A stretch of DNA of 64,000 bases from JAXLWB01 sp046328715. GTDB lineage: Bacteria > Chloroflexota > Anaerolineae > Caldilineales > Caldilineaceae. The stretch's first letter is position 1, and each line of letters opens with the position of its first letter. A program made the position numbers and the translations under genes. The notes under the pieces are model-generated. The model was not told where the DNA came from and searched no databases. It saw only the letters and a list, made by a program, of their open reading frames with translations. Positions 1 through 8,375 of this stretch are shown piece by piece. The stretch is from NCBI GenBank assembly GCA_046328715.1, contig JAXLWB010000023.1, positions 87,270-151,269 of the forward strand. The letters are read 5' to 3'.

Positions 1-2
1 AG

Positions 3-377
3 ACCTTTGAAAACCCAGATTTTGTGGCAGAAACCTATTTTGTGGCACTGGATGGCGGTCAGCTTGTCGGCGAAAGCAATCTCTTCCCCGATCACGCAAA
101 CCCGGAGCAGATGATCACCCAATACACAGGAGTTATACGCAGTCATCGACGACGTGGAATCGCCCGCGCACTTAAGGTGCGAGTGATCGATAGTGCCAAA
201 ACATGGGGTATCAAAACCATTGTGGCAGGCAACGACTTCCGTAACCCGATGTATGAACTCAACCTACAGTTAGGCTTTCAGCCGCAACCGGGAGAGTTAT
301 TCTTTGAGAAAAAGATCGAGGGCGATTTTGATAAATTGGTTGGATACGCTTGCACTTCGACAGATCGAAAAGATTGA
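3..377 (+). CDS. GNAT N-acetyltransferase, 5' end cut by the window
   Basis: C-terminal part of a GNAT-fold acetyltransferase. The frame is open from base 3 with no stop before the window edge, so the start lies outside; the GTG at 24 is only an internal codon. The acetyl-CoA loop is seen as RSHRRRGIARAL, and the segment after it (NDFRNPMYELNLQLGF) matches the closing helix-strand of the fold. This half is clearly similar to the second half of the tandem GNAT at 20845-21819 (RSHRGRKIALAL, then NDSFNAPMLAINRKLGY), so the full protein was probably a two-domain GNAT as well. The substrate cannot be told. An ABC-F gene follows after 77 bp on the same strand. Confidence 0.8.
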   Translation, partial: TFENPDFVAETYFVALDGGQLVGESNLFPDHANPEQMITQYTGVIRSHRRRGIARALKVRVIDSAKTWGIKTIVAGNDFRNPMYELNLQLGFQPQPGELFFEKKIEGDFDKLVGYACTSTDRKD

Positions 378-454
378 GGAAACCGATGGCGCGGCATTCC
401 ATTGGCGACCGATGCTGAAGCAAACAATATTGCATTATCGAGTAAAAACATAAG

Positions 455-2158
455 ATGACCATTTTAACTGCACACAATCTTTCACAAACTTATGTAAAAC
501 ACGTCATCTTCAGTCGAATTTCCGGCAAGATCGAACATGGCGACAAGATCGGGCTGGTTGGACCAAATGGCGTCGGCAAAACCAGCCTCTTGCGCATCAT
601 GACCGGGCTTGAGCGCCCAACGGAAGGGCGAGTCAATCGTGCCAACAATCTTCGCCTGGGCTATCTTCATCAGGAAGCCGTTCAAGCCTTTGCCAATCGT
701 GCGCACAATGTCTATGACGAAATGCGCACTGTGTTTGCTCATCTGCACAAGCTGGAAGACAAAATGGCGCAGATCGAAAAGCGCATGGCGGCTGGCGAGT
801 TGAGCGATCCACTTTTTGCAGAGTACAGCGAATTGCAGGCGGCCTTTGAGCGGCTGGGTGGCTACACGTATGAAACCAGTATCGAACAGACCTTGCAGGG
901 GCTTGGCTTCGCCAGAGACGATTGGCAAATGCCGATCAACCACCTGAGTGGCGGGCAGAAGACGCGTGCATTACTGGCGCGTTTGCTACTCGAAGAACCA
1001 GAGCTGTTAATGCTCGATGAACCAACCAATCACCTCGATGTCCAAGCGATTGAATGGCTGGAGACAACGCTGCAACGATGGCAAGGCGCATTGCTGATTG
1101 TGAGTCATGATCGCTACTTTCTGGACGCTGTAGTCAACATCATCTGGGAGATGAGCCCAACCGCAATCGAGAACTATCGGGGCAATTACAGCGTCTATGC
1201 CCGGCAACGGGTGGAACGCTGGGAGCGTCGCCAAAAGGAGTTTGACCAGGACAAAGAGCGGCTCGATAAAGAGATGGCGTTTATCCGCCAACATATCGCC
1301 GGGCGTGGTCACAATATGGCGATGGGCAAACTACGCCGCATTAGTACCGAGTTGAATGCCGAACGAAGACGAGAAAACCCCGCACTCTCGGCGCGCAATA
1401 CCTTTCGCATTGGCAAAGCGCAGAGTCTGATCAATGAGAAACGTCGCCCCAATGAAGAGTGGCAACAGATGAACATGGCATTGGCGACTACACAAAGGAG
1501 TGGAAGTTGGGTATTGCAAACGCACGATCTGGTGGTGGGCTATGACGAGCCACTCTTTATCGCCGAGGATATCAAGTTACAACGGGGCCATTGTGCAGCG
1601 TTAATTGGCCCCAACGGCGCAGGCAAAACAACCTTTGTGCGCACCTTGCTTGACGAGCTTGCGCCAATCAATGGCTCGATAGAGTTTGGGCACAATGTAC
1701 GCGTCGGCTACTTTGCCCAGGCACACAACACACTCAACCCGGCACACACAGTATTACGGGCCGTCCTCAGCCAGCCGCTAGAAGCAGGACAACCTACGAT
1801 GGGTGAAGCAAGTGCTCGTAACCACCTGGCGCGCTATCTCTTTCGTGCCGACGAGGTCTATAAGCAGGTGTCGGTCTTAAGCGGCGGCGAGCGGGGGCGG
1901 TTGGCGCTTGCGCTCCTGGCCTTGCAGGGAGCCAACCTCCTGCTGCTCGACGAACCGACCAATCATCTTGACCTGCCCGCACAAGAGGTGCTTCAAACGG
2001 TGCTGGAAGAATTCGACGGCACGATTCTGCTCATTTCCCATGATCGTTATCTGGTTGCCCAATTGGCGACCGAGATCTGGGATCTGCGCAACGGCTATTT
2101 GAATCTGTTTCACGGCAGCTACGAAGAGTTTATGGCGACTTCTCGCAAGAGTAATTGA
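455..2158 (+). CDS. ABC-F family ATP-binding protein (ribosome-associated or antibiotic-protection type)
   Basis: A 567-residue soluble protein with two ABC ATPase domains and no membrane segment, the ABC-F layout. Domain 1 has Walker A GPNGVGKTS (36-44), signature LSGGQ (164-168) and Walker B LMLDEPTNHLD (185-195). Domain 2 has GPNGAGKTT (385-393), LSGGE (475-479) and DEPTNHLD (499-506). The charged helical linker at about 245-330 is the part that enters the ribosomal E site in this family. ABC-F proteins act on stalled or drug-bound ribosomes. Whether this one is a housekeeping factor or an antibiotic-protection protein cannot be decided from sequence alone, although many putative drug-modifying enzymes surround it. 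The start ATG at 455 follows an A-rich stretch with no strong Shine-Dalgarno (SD) sequence. Confidence 0.93.
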   Translation: MTILTAHNLSQTYVKHVIFSRISGKIEHGDKIGLVGPNGVGKTSLLRIMTGLERPTEGRVNRANNLRLGYLHQEAVQAFANRAHNVYDEMRTVFAHLHKLEDKMAQIEKRMAAGELSDPLFAEYSELQAAFERLGGYTYETSIEQTLQGLGFARDDWQMPINHLSGGQKTRALLARLLLEEPELLMLDEPTNHLDVQAIEWLETTLQRWQGALLIVSHDRYFLDAVVNIIWEMSPTAIENYRGNYSVYARQRVERWERRQKEFDQDKERLDKEMAFIRQHIAGRGHNMAMGKLRRISTELNAERRRENPALSARNTFRIGKAQSLINEKRRPNEEWQQMNMALATTQRSGSWVLQTHDLVVGYDEPLFIAEDIKLQRGHCAALIGPNGAGKTTFVRTLLDELAPINGSIEFGHNVRVGYFAQAHNTLNPAHTVLRAVLSQPLEAGQPTMGEASARNHLARYLFRADEVYKQVSVLSGGERGRLALALLALQGANLLLLDEPTNHLDLPAQEVLQTVLEEFDGTILLISHDRYLVAQLATEIWDLRNGYLNLFHGSYEEFMATSRKSN

Positions 2159-2519
2159 ATCTGGGTTGTACATCGGCGTAACCGGAGCAATCCTTCAAAG
2201 TGAGATATATCTAGTGCATGATTAACGGAGTAACTTTGCAATCTTCCAGGAAGGCTCGAGCAAAAGACCGGCTTATGCGCAGTCCCTTCCCGGAAGAAGA
2301 TTGACCCACTACTTTGTTAAAGCTGCAACTACTACGTAAACAAAGTTCTTTGGTATGCATCGTAGGGGCATCCGCTTGCCGGTGCCCTGGGCGACCGCAA
2401 GGGTACGCCCCTACCAAACATAGAAAACTTAATTTTCACTGTATTTACCGCGATAGGGAAACTTCAAAGCAGCCAACGCTACTTCCTTGATGGTGAATAA
2501 AGCCCATCGGTGCAAACTC
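2159..2519. other. Intergenic region with one dispersed palindromic repeat
   Basis: 361 bp between the ABC-F gene and the next GNAT. No convincing open frame on either strand. The recognisable content is the hairpin repeat at 2362-2414; the rest is unassigned and somewhat AT-rich just before 2520. Confidence 0.6.
2362..2414 (+). repeat. Dispersed GTAGGGGC palindromic repeat, copy 1
   Basis: An imperfect inverted repeat with GTAGGGGC at the left end and GCCCCTAC at the right end. Bases 2362-2389 occur again, exactly and in reverse complement, at 60826-60853, where the second copy also forms a hairpin. Two copies 58 kb apart and in opposite orientation point to a small dispersed, MITE- or REP-like family. 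Confidence 0.75.
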
Positions 2520-3131
2520 ATGAGAAATCTTGAAACAAAACGATTGTTGATCCGTCCGTTTGTCATGGCTGATCTCGCAGCCATCCATCAATTGCTAGAT
2601 CATGACCTTCTTTGGTCTGGACCAGGCATTTCATTAGAGCAGCGCAGCGAACGCTTGCAGCGCGAAATCAGCCTGGCGCAATGGGCAGACACCGGCAACC
2701 TATTCGGCTATCGCGCTGTGGTGCTGAATGCAACCCAGACCCTTATTGGCATCTGTGGCTTTTTACCAACAGTGCGTTCGCCCGAAGAACAAAAGCTATT
2801 TTGGCCACTGCTATTTGCCCAAACTGGCGAGGCAGCCAAGCAACATGCAACCTGCGAACTAGAGATTGGCTATGCCCTTGCCAGTCAACAGCAACGACAA
2901 GGCTACGCAACCGAAGCCGTCCGATCCCTGTTTGATTATGCTTTTGGCGAGCTGAAAATCGATCGGATATTTGCCTCGACCAATCGCAAAAATGCGGGTT
3001 CGATTGCCTTGATGAAACGTGTGGGGATGCGCGTTGCCAGCAATCCTGAACACCTAGACGAAGATTGGCCAGATGCACCCGGCGTAATGGGCGTCATCGA
3101 AAATTACCTGACTAAACTGCGGTTGCAATGA
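2520..3131 (+). CDS. RimJ/RimL-type GNAT N-acetyltransferase
   Basis: GNAT acetyltransferase of the ribosomal-protein/spermidine class. It begins with the family-typical ETKRLLIRPF strand. The acetyl-CoA loop is QQQRQGYATEAV, and the end of the fold is STNRKNAGSIALMKRVGM. An upstream TTG (2487) and ATG (2490) would add 10-11 residues that do not belong to the fold, so the ATG at 2520 was chosen; none of the three has a clear SD site. The family acetylates protein N-termini, amino acids or antibiotics, and the substrate here is unknown. The stop codon overlaps the left arm of a hairpin. Confidence 0.88.
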   Translation: MRNLETKRLLIRPFVMADLAAIHQLLDHDLLWSGPGISLEQRSERLQREISLAQWADTGNLFGYRAVVLNATQTLIGICGFLPTVRSPEEQKLFWPLLFAQTGEAAKQHATCELEIGYALASQQQRQGYATEAVRSLFDYAFGELKIDRIFASTNRKNAGSIALMKRVGMRVASNPEHLDEDWPDAPGVMGVIENYLTKLRLQ

Positions 3132-3180
3132 AAAGCGGAATTTTCCAAGCTAATTTCGAGAAGTAAAACTCCGCTTTTCA
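3129..3180 (+). terminator. Hairpin overlapping the stop codon
   Basis: Arms 3129-3144 and 3165-3180 pair over 16 bp with one mismatch (core AAAAGCGGA/TCCGCTTTT). It starts at the stop codon of the GNAT and could end transcription, but no T-run follows the right arm. It also resembles the other intergenic hairpins that precede start codons in this window. Confidence 0.5.
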
Positions 3181-3242
3181 TTCAGAGCAGAGTAGAGGCG
3201 ATTTGACAAGGATTCGATGCCAGAAGCAACAAAAGGATAACG

Positions 3243-3992
3243 ATGATAGACCACGACAATCTTGAAAATTACCTTGATCCCGTTCTAGAAGATGTGGAAA
3301 GCACGCCCTTTAGAGCCGCAGACTCATGGTTGCTAACCATGGCACAGGCAGCCAAAGGAGCGATACTCGAACTAGGTTCAGGCACAGGGCGCTTAACGAT
3401 TCCACTGGCACAACAAGGCATCGACATCACCGGTCTAGAAGTGGTGCCGCAAATGCTGAATCATGCCCGCGCCAAAGCTGGCACCTTGCCGATTCGCTGG
3501 GTGCAGGCAGACGTACGCAACTTTCATCTGGACAGAAGCTATCCGTTGATTTTTACCTGTGGTGGAGTCATCTCACATCTGCTCTTGCGCTCCGATCAGG
3601 AGTTGATGCTTCGCAATGTAAGAAAACATTTGGCAGCAGGGGGTCATTTTGTGCTTGATTCCGGACCTGTCCGCTCCGAAATGCCAGTTGATACGACAGA
3701 AGAGACGTGGTATTCCTATATCGATCCACAAGGCAGGCAGGTTTCTGTGATTGGCAGCGATCGTTTTGACCCTCAGAATCAAATCTGGCATCAGACTTTC
3801 TTTCGTCGCTGGCAGACTGACGACGGGTTCACACAATCGGCCCCGGTACGGCTGGCGCTGCATTATTGGCACCCAGGAGAAGTAGAAGCCTTACTGACGA
3901 AGAACGGCTTTCAGGTTGTCACTCGCTACCAAGACTGGACTAGCACGTTGACACAGGAGGAAGAGGCAGACAGCATATTCGTCTGTAGATAA
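3243..3992 (+). CDS. Class I SAM-dependent methyltransferase
   Basis: A 249-residue Rossmann-fold methyltransferase. The SAM-binding motif I is ILELGSGTGR (41-50), the acidic residue closing strand 2 is E66 (GLEVV), and the AD pair is at 89-90. The start ATG follows AAAGGA at good spacing. It is a paralogue of the protein at 21826-22587: both share LELGxGxGRxTIPLAQ, LPIRWVxADVRxFHL and a similar C-terminal region. The next gene, a GNAT, starts 6 bp after the stop, so the two are probably co-transcribed. The substrate is not evident; a small molecule is likely because there is no target-recognition domain. Confidence 0.9.
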   Translation: MIDHDNLENYLDPVLEDVESTPFRAADSWLLTMAQAAKGAILELGSGTGRLTIPLAQQGIDITGLEVVPQMLNHARAKAGTLPIRWVQADVRNFHLDRSYPLIFTCGGVISHLLLRSDQELMLRNVRKHLAAGGHFVLDSGPVRSEMPVDTTEETWYSYIDPQGRQVSVIGSDRFDPQNQIWHQTFFRRWQTDDGFTQSAPVRLALHYWHPGEVEALLTKNGFQVVTRYQDWTSTLTQEEEADSIFVCR

Positions 3993-3998
3993 CTTTAT

Positions 3999-4871
3999 AT
4001 GGAAACAAGCGACGCAGTCCGCAAAAATTTCGAAGAGAAAGCCTCTTATCTCGCCAGGTTGATGCCAGGGATGAGCGTGATCGAGCAGGAGAGCTTTTTA
4101 CTGGTTGATTCAGGTGTGGCGAGTGACACCTTTAATGTGCTTGTAGCGCGTACGCTGTCCGATCCTGCGCCATTGATCAGGAACGGCGTTGACTACTTCT
4201 TGCAGAAACGGTTGCCGATGGCGCTCTGGTATTGGGAAGATACAATTGACGCTGCCGATCTACGTACGCTACTCGACTATGGCTTGACCACGAATGAAAT
4301 CGATGTGGCGATGGTTGCCGATCTGGAGGAAGCCAACTTGCAAGTTACGTTACCAACCGAGCTGACCATTAAATTGGTCGAGAATCCCGAAGAATTGCAG
4401 GAGTTTGCGAACGTGCTGGTCCGGCTCTTTGGCAATTCCGCAGAAGCACAAGGCGTAGCGGCTTATTTTCAACAGTTGCGCCACTTTGCCGCTGAGCAGT
4501 TTCCTGACATGCGTTATTACATCGGCCTCTATCAAAACCAGGTAGTAGCGACGGGTACGCTGTTTGTCGGCAGCGAGACCATCGGTATCTACGACATCGT
4601 CACCGACGAGAGATTTCGGCGCAAAGGGATTGGCAGCGCCATGTTTGCTCATCTGTTGAACGAGGCGGGCCGTTGGGGTCGGCGCTACGCTGTCCTACAA
4701 GCATCGTCGGATGGAATTGGGATCTATGCTCGTGCTGGGTTTCGAGCAGCAGGCAATGTGCATGTATTTGAAAACCGGAGCGCTGGGTGCGAAAACGATG
4801 GCGCTCAATGCCGACCTCGGCTTGATCGAGACGCCGACGCAGCTTTTCGACAATGGGCAGCTATTGCATAG
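3999..4871 (+). CDS. Two-domain GNAT N-acetyltransferase with an odd C-terminus
   Basis: A 290-residue protein. Residues 1-120 form a degenerate N-terminal GNAT-like or adaptor domain. Residues 122-258 form a full GNAT with acetyl-CoA loop RFRRKGIGSAMF (205-216) and closing segment GIGIYARAGF. After about residue 259 the sequence becomes Cys/Arg/Asp-rich and unlike the family. In the +1 frame from about 4772, after a TGA, the same DNA reads as an open, ordinary-looking stretch up to a TAG at 4890. A frameshift or a genuinely unusual tail are both possible. It lies 6 bp after the methyltransferase. Confidence 0.85.
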   Translation: METSDAVRKNFEEKASYLARLMPGMSVIEQESFLLVDSGVASDTFNVLVARTLSDPAPLIRNGVDYFLQKRLPMALWYWEDTIDAADLRTLLDYGLTTNEIDVAMVADLEEANLQVTLPTELTIKLVENPEELQEFANVLVRLFGNSAEAQGVAAYFQQLRHFAAEQFPDMRYYIGLYQNQVVATGTLFVGSETIGIYDIVTDERFRRKGIGSAMFAHLLNEAGRWGRRYAVLQASSDGIGIYARAGFRAAGNVHVFENRSAGCENDGAQCRPRLDRDADAAFRQWAAIA

Positions 4872-4933
4872 CAATGGAGGAAGCAAATAGAAGGCATTAT
4901 GGGATGCCAGACGTGTAGTGAAGGGCGAGCCAA

Positions 4934-5506
4934 ATGATCACTAACTATGCAGAAACGAACCATCACTGGCAAAGCTGGCAACAGGAGTATCGCTATGGCG
5001 TACTGCTACTCTTTCCAGCAGAGCCGCTCCGTTCACAGGTGAATCAGTTGCGCAATCACCATGACCCGGTCAGCCAAGCCACGTGCGACGCCCATATTAG
5101 TTTGACGGTTCCACTACCAGGACCGATCAGCACGATGCAATGGCAAGAACTGATCACTATTGCGGCTGCGATTCCGGCAATTCCGATCCGCTATGGCCCG
5201 CTGATGAACTATTTACCCCATCCAGGGGTTTGCATCGCGATCGAGCCGCAGCAGGAGTTGGATCAGTTGCGCATGGCGCTGGAGAGCGCCTCAGTCTTTG
5301 CTAGTGCCGTGGAGCGGCGTTATCCCTTCTCGGCGCACATGACGATTGCCGAGTTTATCTCGGTGGAGCAGACAGAGGAGTTCATGGTTGAGTTGGAGAG
5401 TTTGGCACCGCAAGGCATGTTCACCTGTGACAGCGTTGCCTATGCGGTGCCGGACGAGCATTTCCATTTTACCGAGCGTGGACAACTGAGGCTCAGTGGC
5501 GTGTGA
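4934..5506 (+). CDS. 2'-5' RNA ligase family (2H phosphoesterase) protein
   Basis: A 190-residue protein with the two H-x-S/T motifs of 2H phosphoesterases: HIS at 54-56 and HMT at 135-137, about 80 residues apart as usual. Members open 2',3'-cyclic phosphates or cleave 2'-5' linkages in RNA or nucleotides, and some hydrolyse ADP-ribose cyclic phosphates. No accessory domain. It is the last plus-strand gene before a convergent sigma-factor gene, with only 4 bp between the two stops. Confidence 0.82.
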   Translation: MITNYAETNHHWQSWQQEYRYGVLLLFPAEPLRSQVNQLRNHHDPVSQATCDAHISLTVPLPGPISTMQWQELITIAAAIPAIPIRYGPLMNYLPHPGVCIAIEPQQELDQLRMALESASVFASAVERRYPFSAHMTIAEFISVEQTEEFMVELESLAPQGMFTCDSVAYAVPDEHFHFTERGQLRLSGV

Positions 5507-5510
5507 TTCT

Positions 5511-6659
5511 CTAATCCAACAGGCGGACTCGAATATCACGGAAGAGCGTCTTCGACTCCCAGACATTCAGCCCAACCTGACCGTGCAACAAGGCACTGTC
5601 TGTGACCTGATTGACCAGTGCGCCATCCACATAGATGGTAAGCGAATGATCACGAGCGGCGATCATCAGAGCGTACTCACGTTGATGCGACAAGGGGTAG
5701 TTGACCACACTCAAACGGACAAAGTGATGGTTGCCTTGGGCATCAAAGGTCACTCGGTTTACAGCGATAGCTTGCCAGCCCATGAGCAGATCGCAAACGT
5801 AAAAGCCTTGCTCGGAAACCCGGAAGAAGAGCTGAGCGTTACCACCAGCCAGTGGTGTCACAAGCAGGGAAAGTTCAACATTTTGCCATTGGAGTTCGCC
5901 ATAAAGCAGTGAGGTGCCGCCTTGCCATAGTTCGCCACTCACGCCATCTTTGCCGACGGTTTGCCAATGATCAGGAGTCGTGTTTGCGGGAATCGGCTCT
6001 TTTCCCACAAACCAACCCTTAAAATCAGCCTGAAAAATAGTCTGCCACTCGATTTTGCCCTTCATCCCGGAGATCGTCTGGCGAAAGTCGGCGGGGGTAT
6101 GTTCTGGGCGTAAAAGCTGTTGTGTTGACATAAAATTTAGTTCCTTTCGTAACCTTTGACGAGCATGATGCAGACGACTCTTAATCGTACCCTGCGGCAC
6201 ATCCAAGAGCAGGGCCAACTGAGCAAGCGGAACTTCGCCGAAATAGTGCAGGTTGATGACGATTTTGTCTTTATCGGAGAGCAGCGTCATTGCCAGCGGA
6301 AGGAGCCCCAAAGCAGGCTCATCCACTGGCGACTCGTCTGAGCCCGATTGCTGTAGCACCGTTTCGAACGTTTCCAGACTATTTGGCAGGGACGCCCGCT
6401 GTTGTCGCTTGCGCAGCGCAACATTAGCGACGATGCGATAGAACCAGGTGCCAAAGGTTGCCACTTCACGCAACGTGTGTAACTTGCGCAAAGTCAGAAT
6501 CCAGGCATCCTGTACTGCATCTTCCGCATCCAACGGATTGCCTAAGATGGTCTGTGCCACCCGCTGAGCCGGTGTCTGATAGCGTTCCGCCAGCAGTGCG
6601 ATTGCTTGCATGTCGCTATGTTGTGCTCTTTGAACGATGATTAGTAGTTCGTCGGACAT
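5511..6659 (-). CDS. ECF sigma factor fused to a DUF1080-like (concanavalin-like) domain
   Basis: A 382-residue protein. The N-terminal part is an ECF sigma factor: region 2 around DAEDAVQDAWI and FGTWFYRIVANV, region 4 around LHYFGEVPLAQLALLL and GTIKSRLHHARQRLR. From about residue 202 to the end it is a beta-rich domain resembling the DUF1080/LamG-like sugar-binding fold (VGLNVWESKTLFRDIRVRLL at the end). No membrane segment joins them. ATG at 6659 follows GAAAG; an earlier upstream start would add 10 residues. An internal ATG at 6131 with AAGGA 10 nt upstream sits at the domain junction, so the C-terminal domain could also be made alone. Known ECF factors often carry C-terminal sensory extensions, and this domain may be one. 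Confidence 0.85.
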   Translation of the reverse strand: MSDELLIIVQRAQHSDMQAIALLAERYQTPAQRVAQTILGNPLDAEDAVQDAWILTLRKLHTLREVATFGTWFYRIVANVALRKRQQRASLPNSLETFETVLQQSGSDESPVDEPALGLLPLAMTLLSDKDKIVINLHYFGEVPLAQLALLLDVPQGTIKSRLHHARQRLRKELNFMSTQQLLRPEHTPADFRQTISGMKGKIEWQTIFQADFKGWFVGKEPIPANTTPDHWQTVGKDGVSGELWQGGTSLLYGELQWQNVELSLLVTPLAGGNAQLFFRVSEQGFYVCDLLMGWQAIAVNRVTFDAQGNHHFVRLSVVNYPLSHQREYALMIAARDHSLTIYVDGALVNQVTDSALLHGQVGLNVWESKTLFRDIRVRLLD

Positions 6660-6679
6660 AAAAATACTTTCTTTCGATG

Positions 6680-6693
6680 GTGAATGCATTCAC
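6680..6693. promoter_or_regulatory. 14-bp perfect palindrome, candidate operator
   Basis: GTGAATGCATTCAC lies between the divergent sigma-factor gene (start 6659) and the M3-type peptidase (start 6756). A TATAAC hexamer at 6694-6699 directly abuts it and could be a -10 box for the peptidase. The position suits an operator for either gene; no regulator is assigned. Confidence 0.4.
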
Positions 6694-6755
6694 TATAACA
6701 GATACAGGTGCGTGCAAAAGGTTCGATGGCAAATAAAAATTCTTGTGGAGCAACC

Positions 6756-8309
6756 ATGATCTCAGGCTATCCCTTCAATCCATATGACTGGACCACCCTA
6801 TCGCCCTTGTTCCAAGCACTGCTCGAAGCGCCGATTGCGGACGACGGCTTTATGGGTTGGCTGGAAGCCTGGAACCAACTCGACATCGCCGTCTGGGATG
6901 CCTATACCCAGTTGAAACGCCCTGCCTACTACGATACAAGCGACCAAGCTGCCGATCAGGCCTATCGTACGTACGTCCAGCATCTTCAGTCAACCTATGT
7001 CGGTCTGACCGATGCGCTGATTGGACGCGCCTTGTCGGTGCAACCAGAGCCACCGGGTGAGGAGTACAAGCAACTTTGGCTGCGTTGGCACAATCAGCGT
7101 GAGCTCTTTCATCCCGCCAATCTGCCGATCCTGGCTGAGATCAGTCCACTGGACAGCCGTTACCGGGAGATCATGAATCAATGTGATGCGAACGATCCAG
7201 CAAACTATTGGCTAGCGCAGCGAGAAAAGATCAATGCTCTGATGGTACGCCTGTTGCACTTGCGCCGGAAGTTGGCGGAGAACAGTGGCTTGCCCAATTT
7301 CCTCCACTACCGCTGGCGCGAGATGAATCGGCTAGGCTACTCGATCGCTGAGTGTCAGGATTTCCATCGTGCGGTGGAGCAGTGGGTCGTTCCGATCGTT
7401 GCAAAATTCCGTGCGGAAGATACTTCCGATCATCCCAGCCCCGAGATCGAGGATCTCGACCTGCTGGTCAACGGCAGTGAACGCTGTTTGCAGCAGATTG
7501 ACCCACAGTTTGGCAAGGTTTTCCGTGCCATGCGGGCGGCTGGCCATCTTGATCTAGGTAGCCGCCCCAATAAGGCGAATGCGGTGGAGGAGTGGTTCTT
7601 TCCCCATGCTGGCTTGCCCCATTTACAGATTGTGACCTTTAACGCGGGTAGCGTTTTCCACGAAAGCGGCCACGGCATGCATGACTATCTTTCGTTCCAA
7701 ACCCACAGCTCGATCTGGAATCTCAACGGGCCTGAGGAATTTCAGGAGTTTGCGGCGACGAGTATGGACCTGCTGGCCTGGCCCTATTATCGGCAAGCAC
7801 AAGGCGGTCCTTACACGGATGAGCAGAGTATCGCTGCGCGGAAGCATGTGTTGCACTATTACCTGTCAGCCCTGACCGACTGTACGATGCAGGATGCGTT
7901 TGAACATTGGCTCTATGGCGAAGCGCCCACCGACGTCACACCCGCCGATCTCGACGCCAAGTGGATCGAATTCAGACAACGCTTCACGCCGTGGAAGAAT
8001 TGCGAGCCAACCGCTGCCGAAGCACAGACAGGCTGGCAACGCTGGAACTGGAGCCTCTTTCGGATGCCGCTATACCTGATCAGCTACCCGATGGCGGTGG
8101 TGGGAGCGTGTCAGTTTACAAAACGGTTAGAAAAGGAGCGAGCAAAGGCCATTTACGACTACAAAGCGGCCTTGATGCTTGGAAATACTCGTTCCTTGCC
8201 CGAATTGTTTGCCGCAGTTGGCGTCATCTTTCCTTTTAGCCAACAGACAGTCGAAGATGCCGTGCAATTCATCATCAAGGAATTTAGTCAACAGAACAAC
8301 GAAGTATGA
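6756..8309 (+). CDS. M3-family oligopeptidase-like zinc metallopeptidase
   Basis: A 517-residue soluble protein with the zinc motif HESGH encoded at 7659-7673 (residues 302-306), followed by MHDYL. A downstream EEFQEFAATSMDLLA segment supplies the expected third ligand Glu. The helical N-terminal half and overall length fit M3 (oligoendopeptidase F-like) enzymes, which cleave short peptides in the cytoplasm. ATG at 6756 has GGAG 5-8 nt upstream; ATG 6726 and GTG 6708 are upstream alternatives. The stop codon lies inside the left arm of a quasi-palindrome that precedes the next gene. Confidence 0.87.
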   Translation: MISGYPFNPYDWTTLSPLFQALLEAPIADDGFMGWLEAWNQLDIAVWDAYTQLKRPAYYDTSDQAADQAYRTYVQHLQSTYVGLTDALIGRALSVQPEPPGEEYKQLWLRWHNQRELFHPANLPILAEISPLDSRYREIMNQCDANDPANYWLAQREKINALMVRLLHLRRKLAENSGLPNFLHYRWREMNRLGYSIAECQDFHRAVEQWVVPIVAKFRAEDTSDHPSPEIEDLDLLVNGSERCLQQIDPQFGKVFRAMRAAGHLDLGSRPNKANAVEEWFFPHAGLPHLQIVTFNAGSVFHESGHGMHDYLSFQTHSSIWNLNGPEEFQEFAATSMDLLAWPYYRQAQGGPYTDEQSIAARKHVLHYYLSALTDCTMQDAFEHWLYGEAPTDVTPADLDAKWIEFRQRFTPWKNCEPTAAEAQTGWQRWNWSLFRMPLYLISYPMAVVGACQFTKRLEKERAKAIYDYKAALMLGNTRSLPELFAAVGVIFPFSQQTVEDAVQFIIKEFSQQNNEV

Positions 8310-8362
8310 AGCAAATAAATGGTTTACGGAGCACATTTCGTTCGTTTATTCATTCTTCGTTC
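8298..8362. repeat. Quasi-palindrome before the 8376 gene
   Basis: Arms 8298-8319 and 8344-8362 pair imperfectly (CGAAGTATGAAGCAAATAAA against GTTTATTCATTCTTCG). It overlaps the previous stop codon and ends 13 nt before the ATG at 8376. Confidence 0.5.
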
Positions 8363-8375
8363 GGCTGGGAGAACT

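Noticed and set aside
5496..5912. Plus-strand gene opposite the sigma factor
   Set aside because: It is the antisense shadow of the DUF1080-like domain and has no family match.
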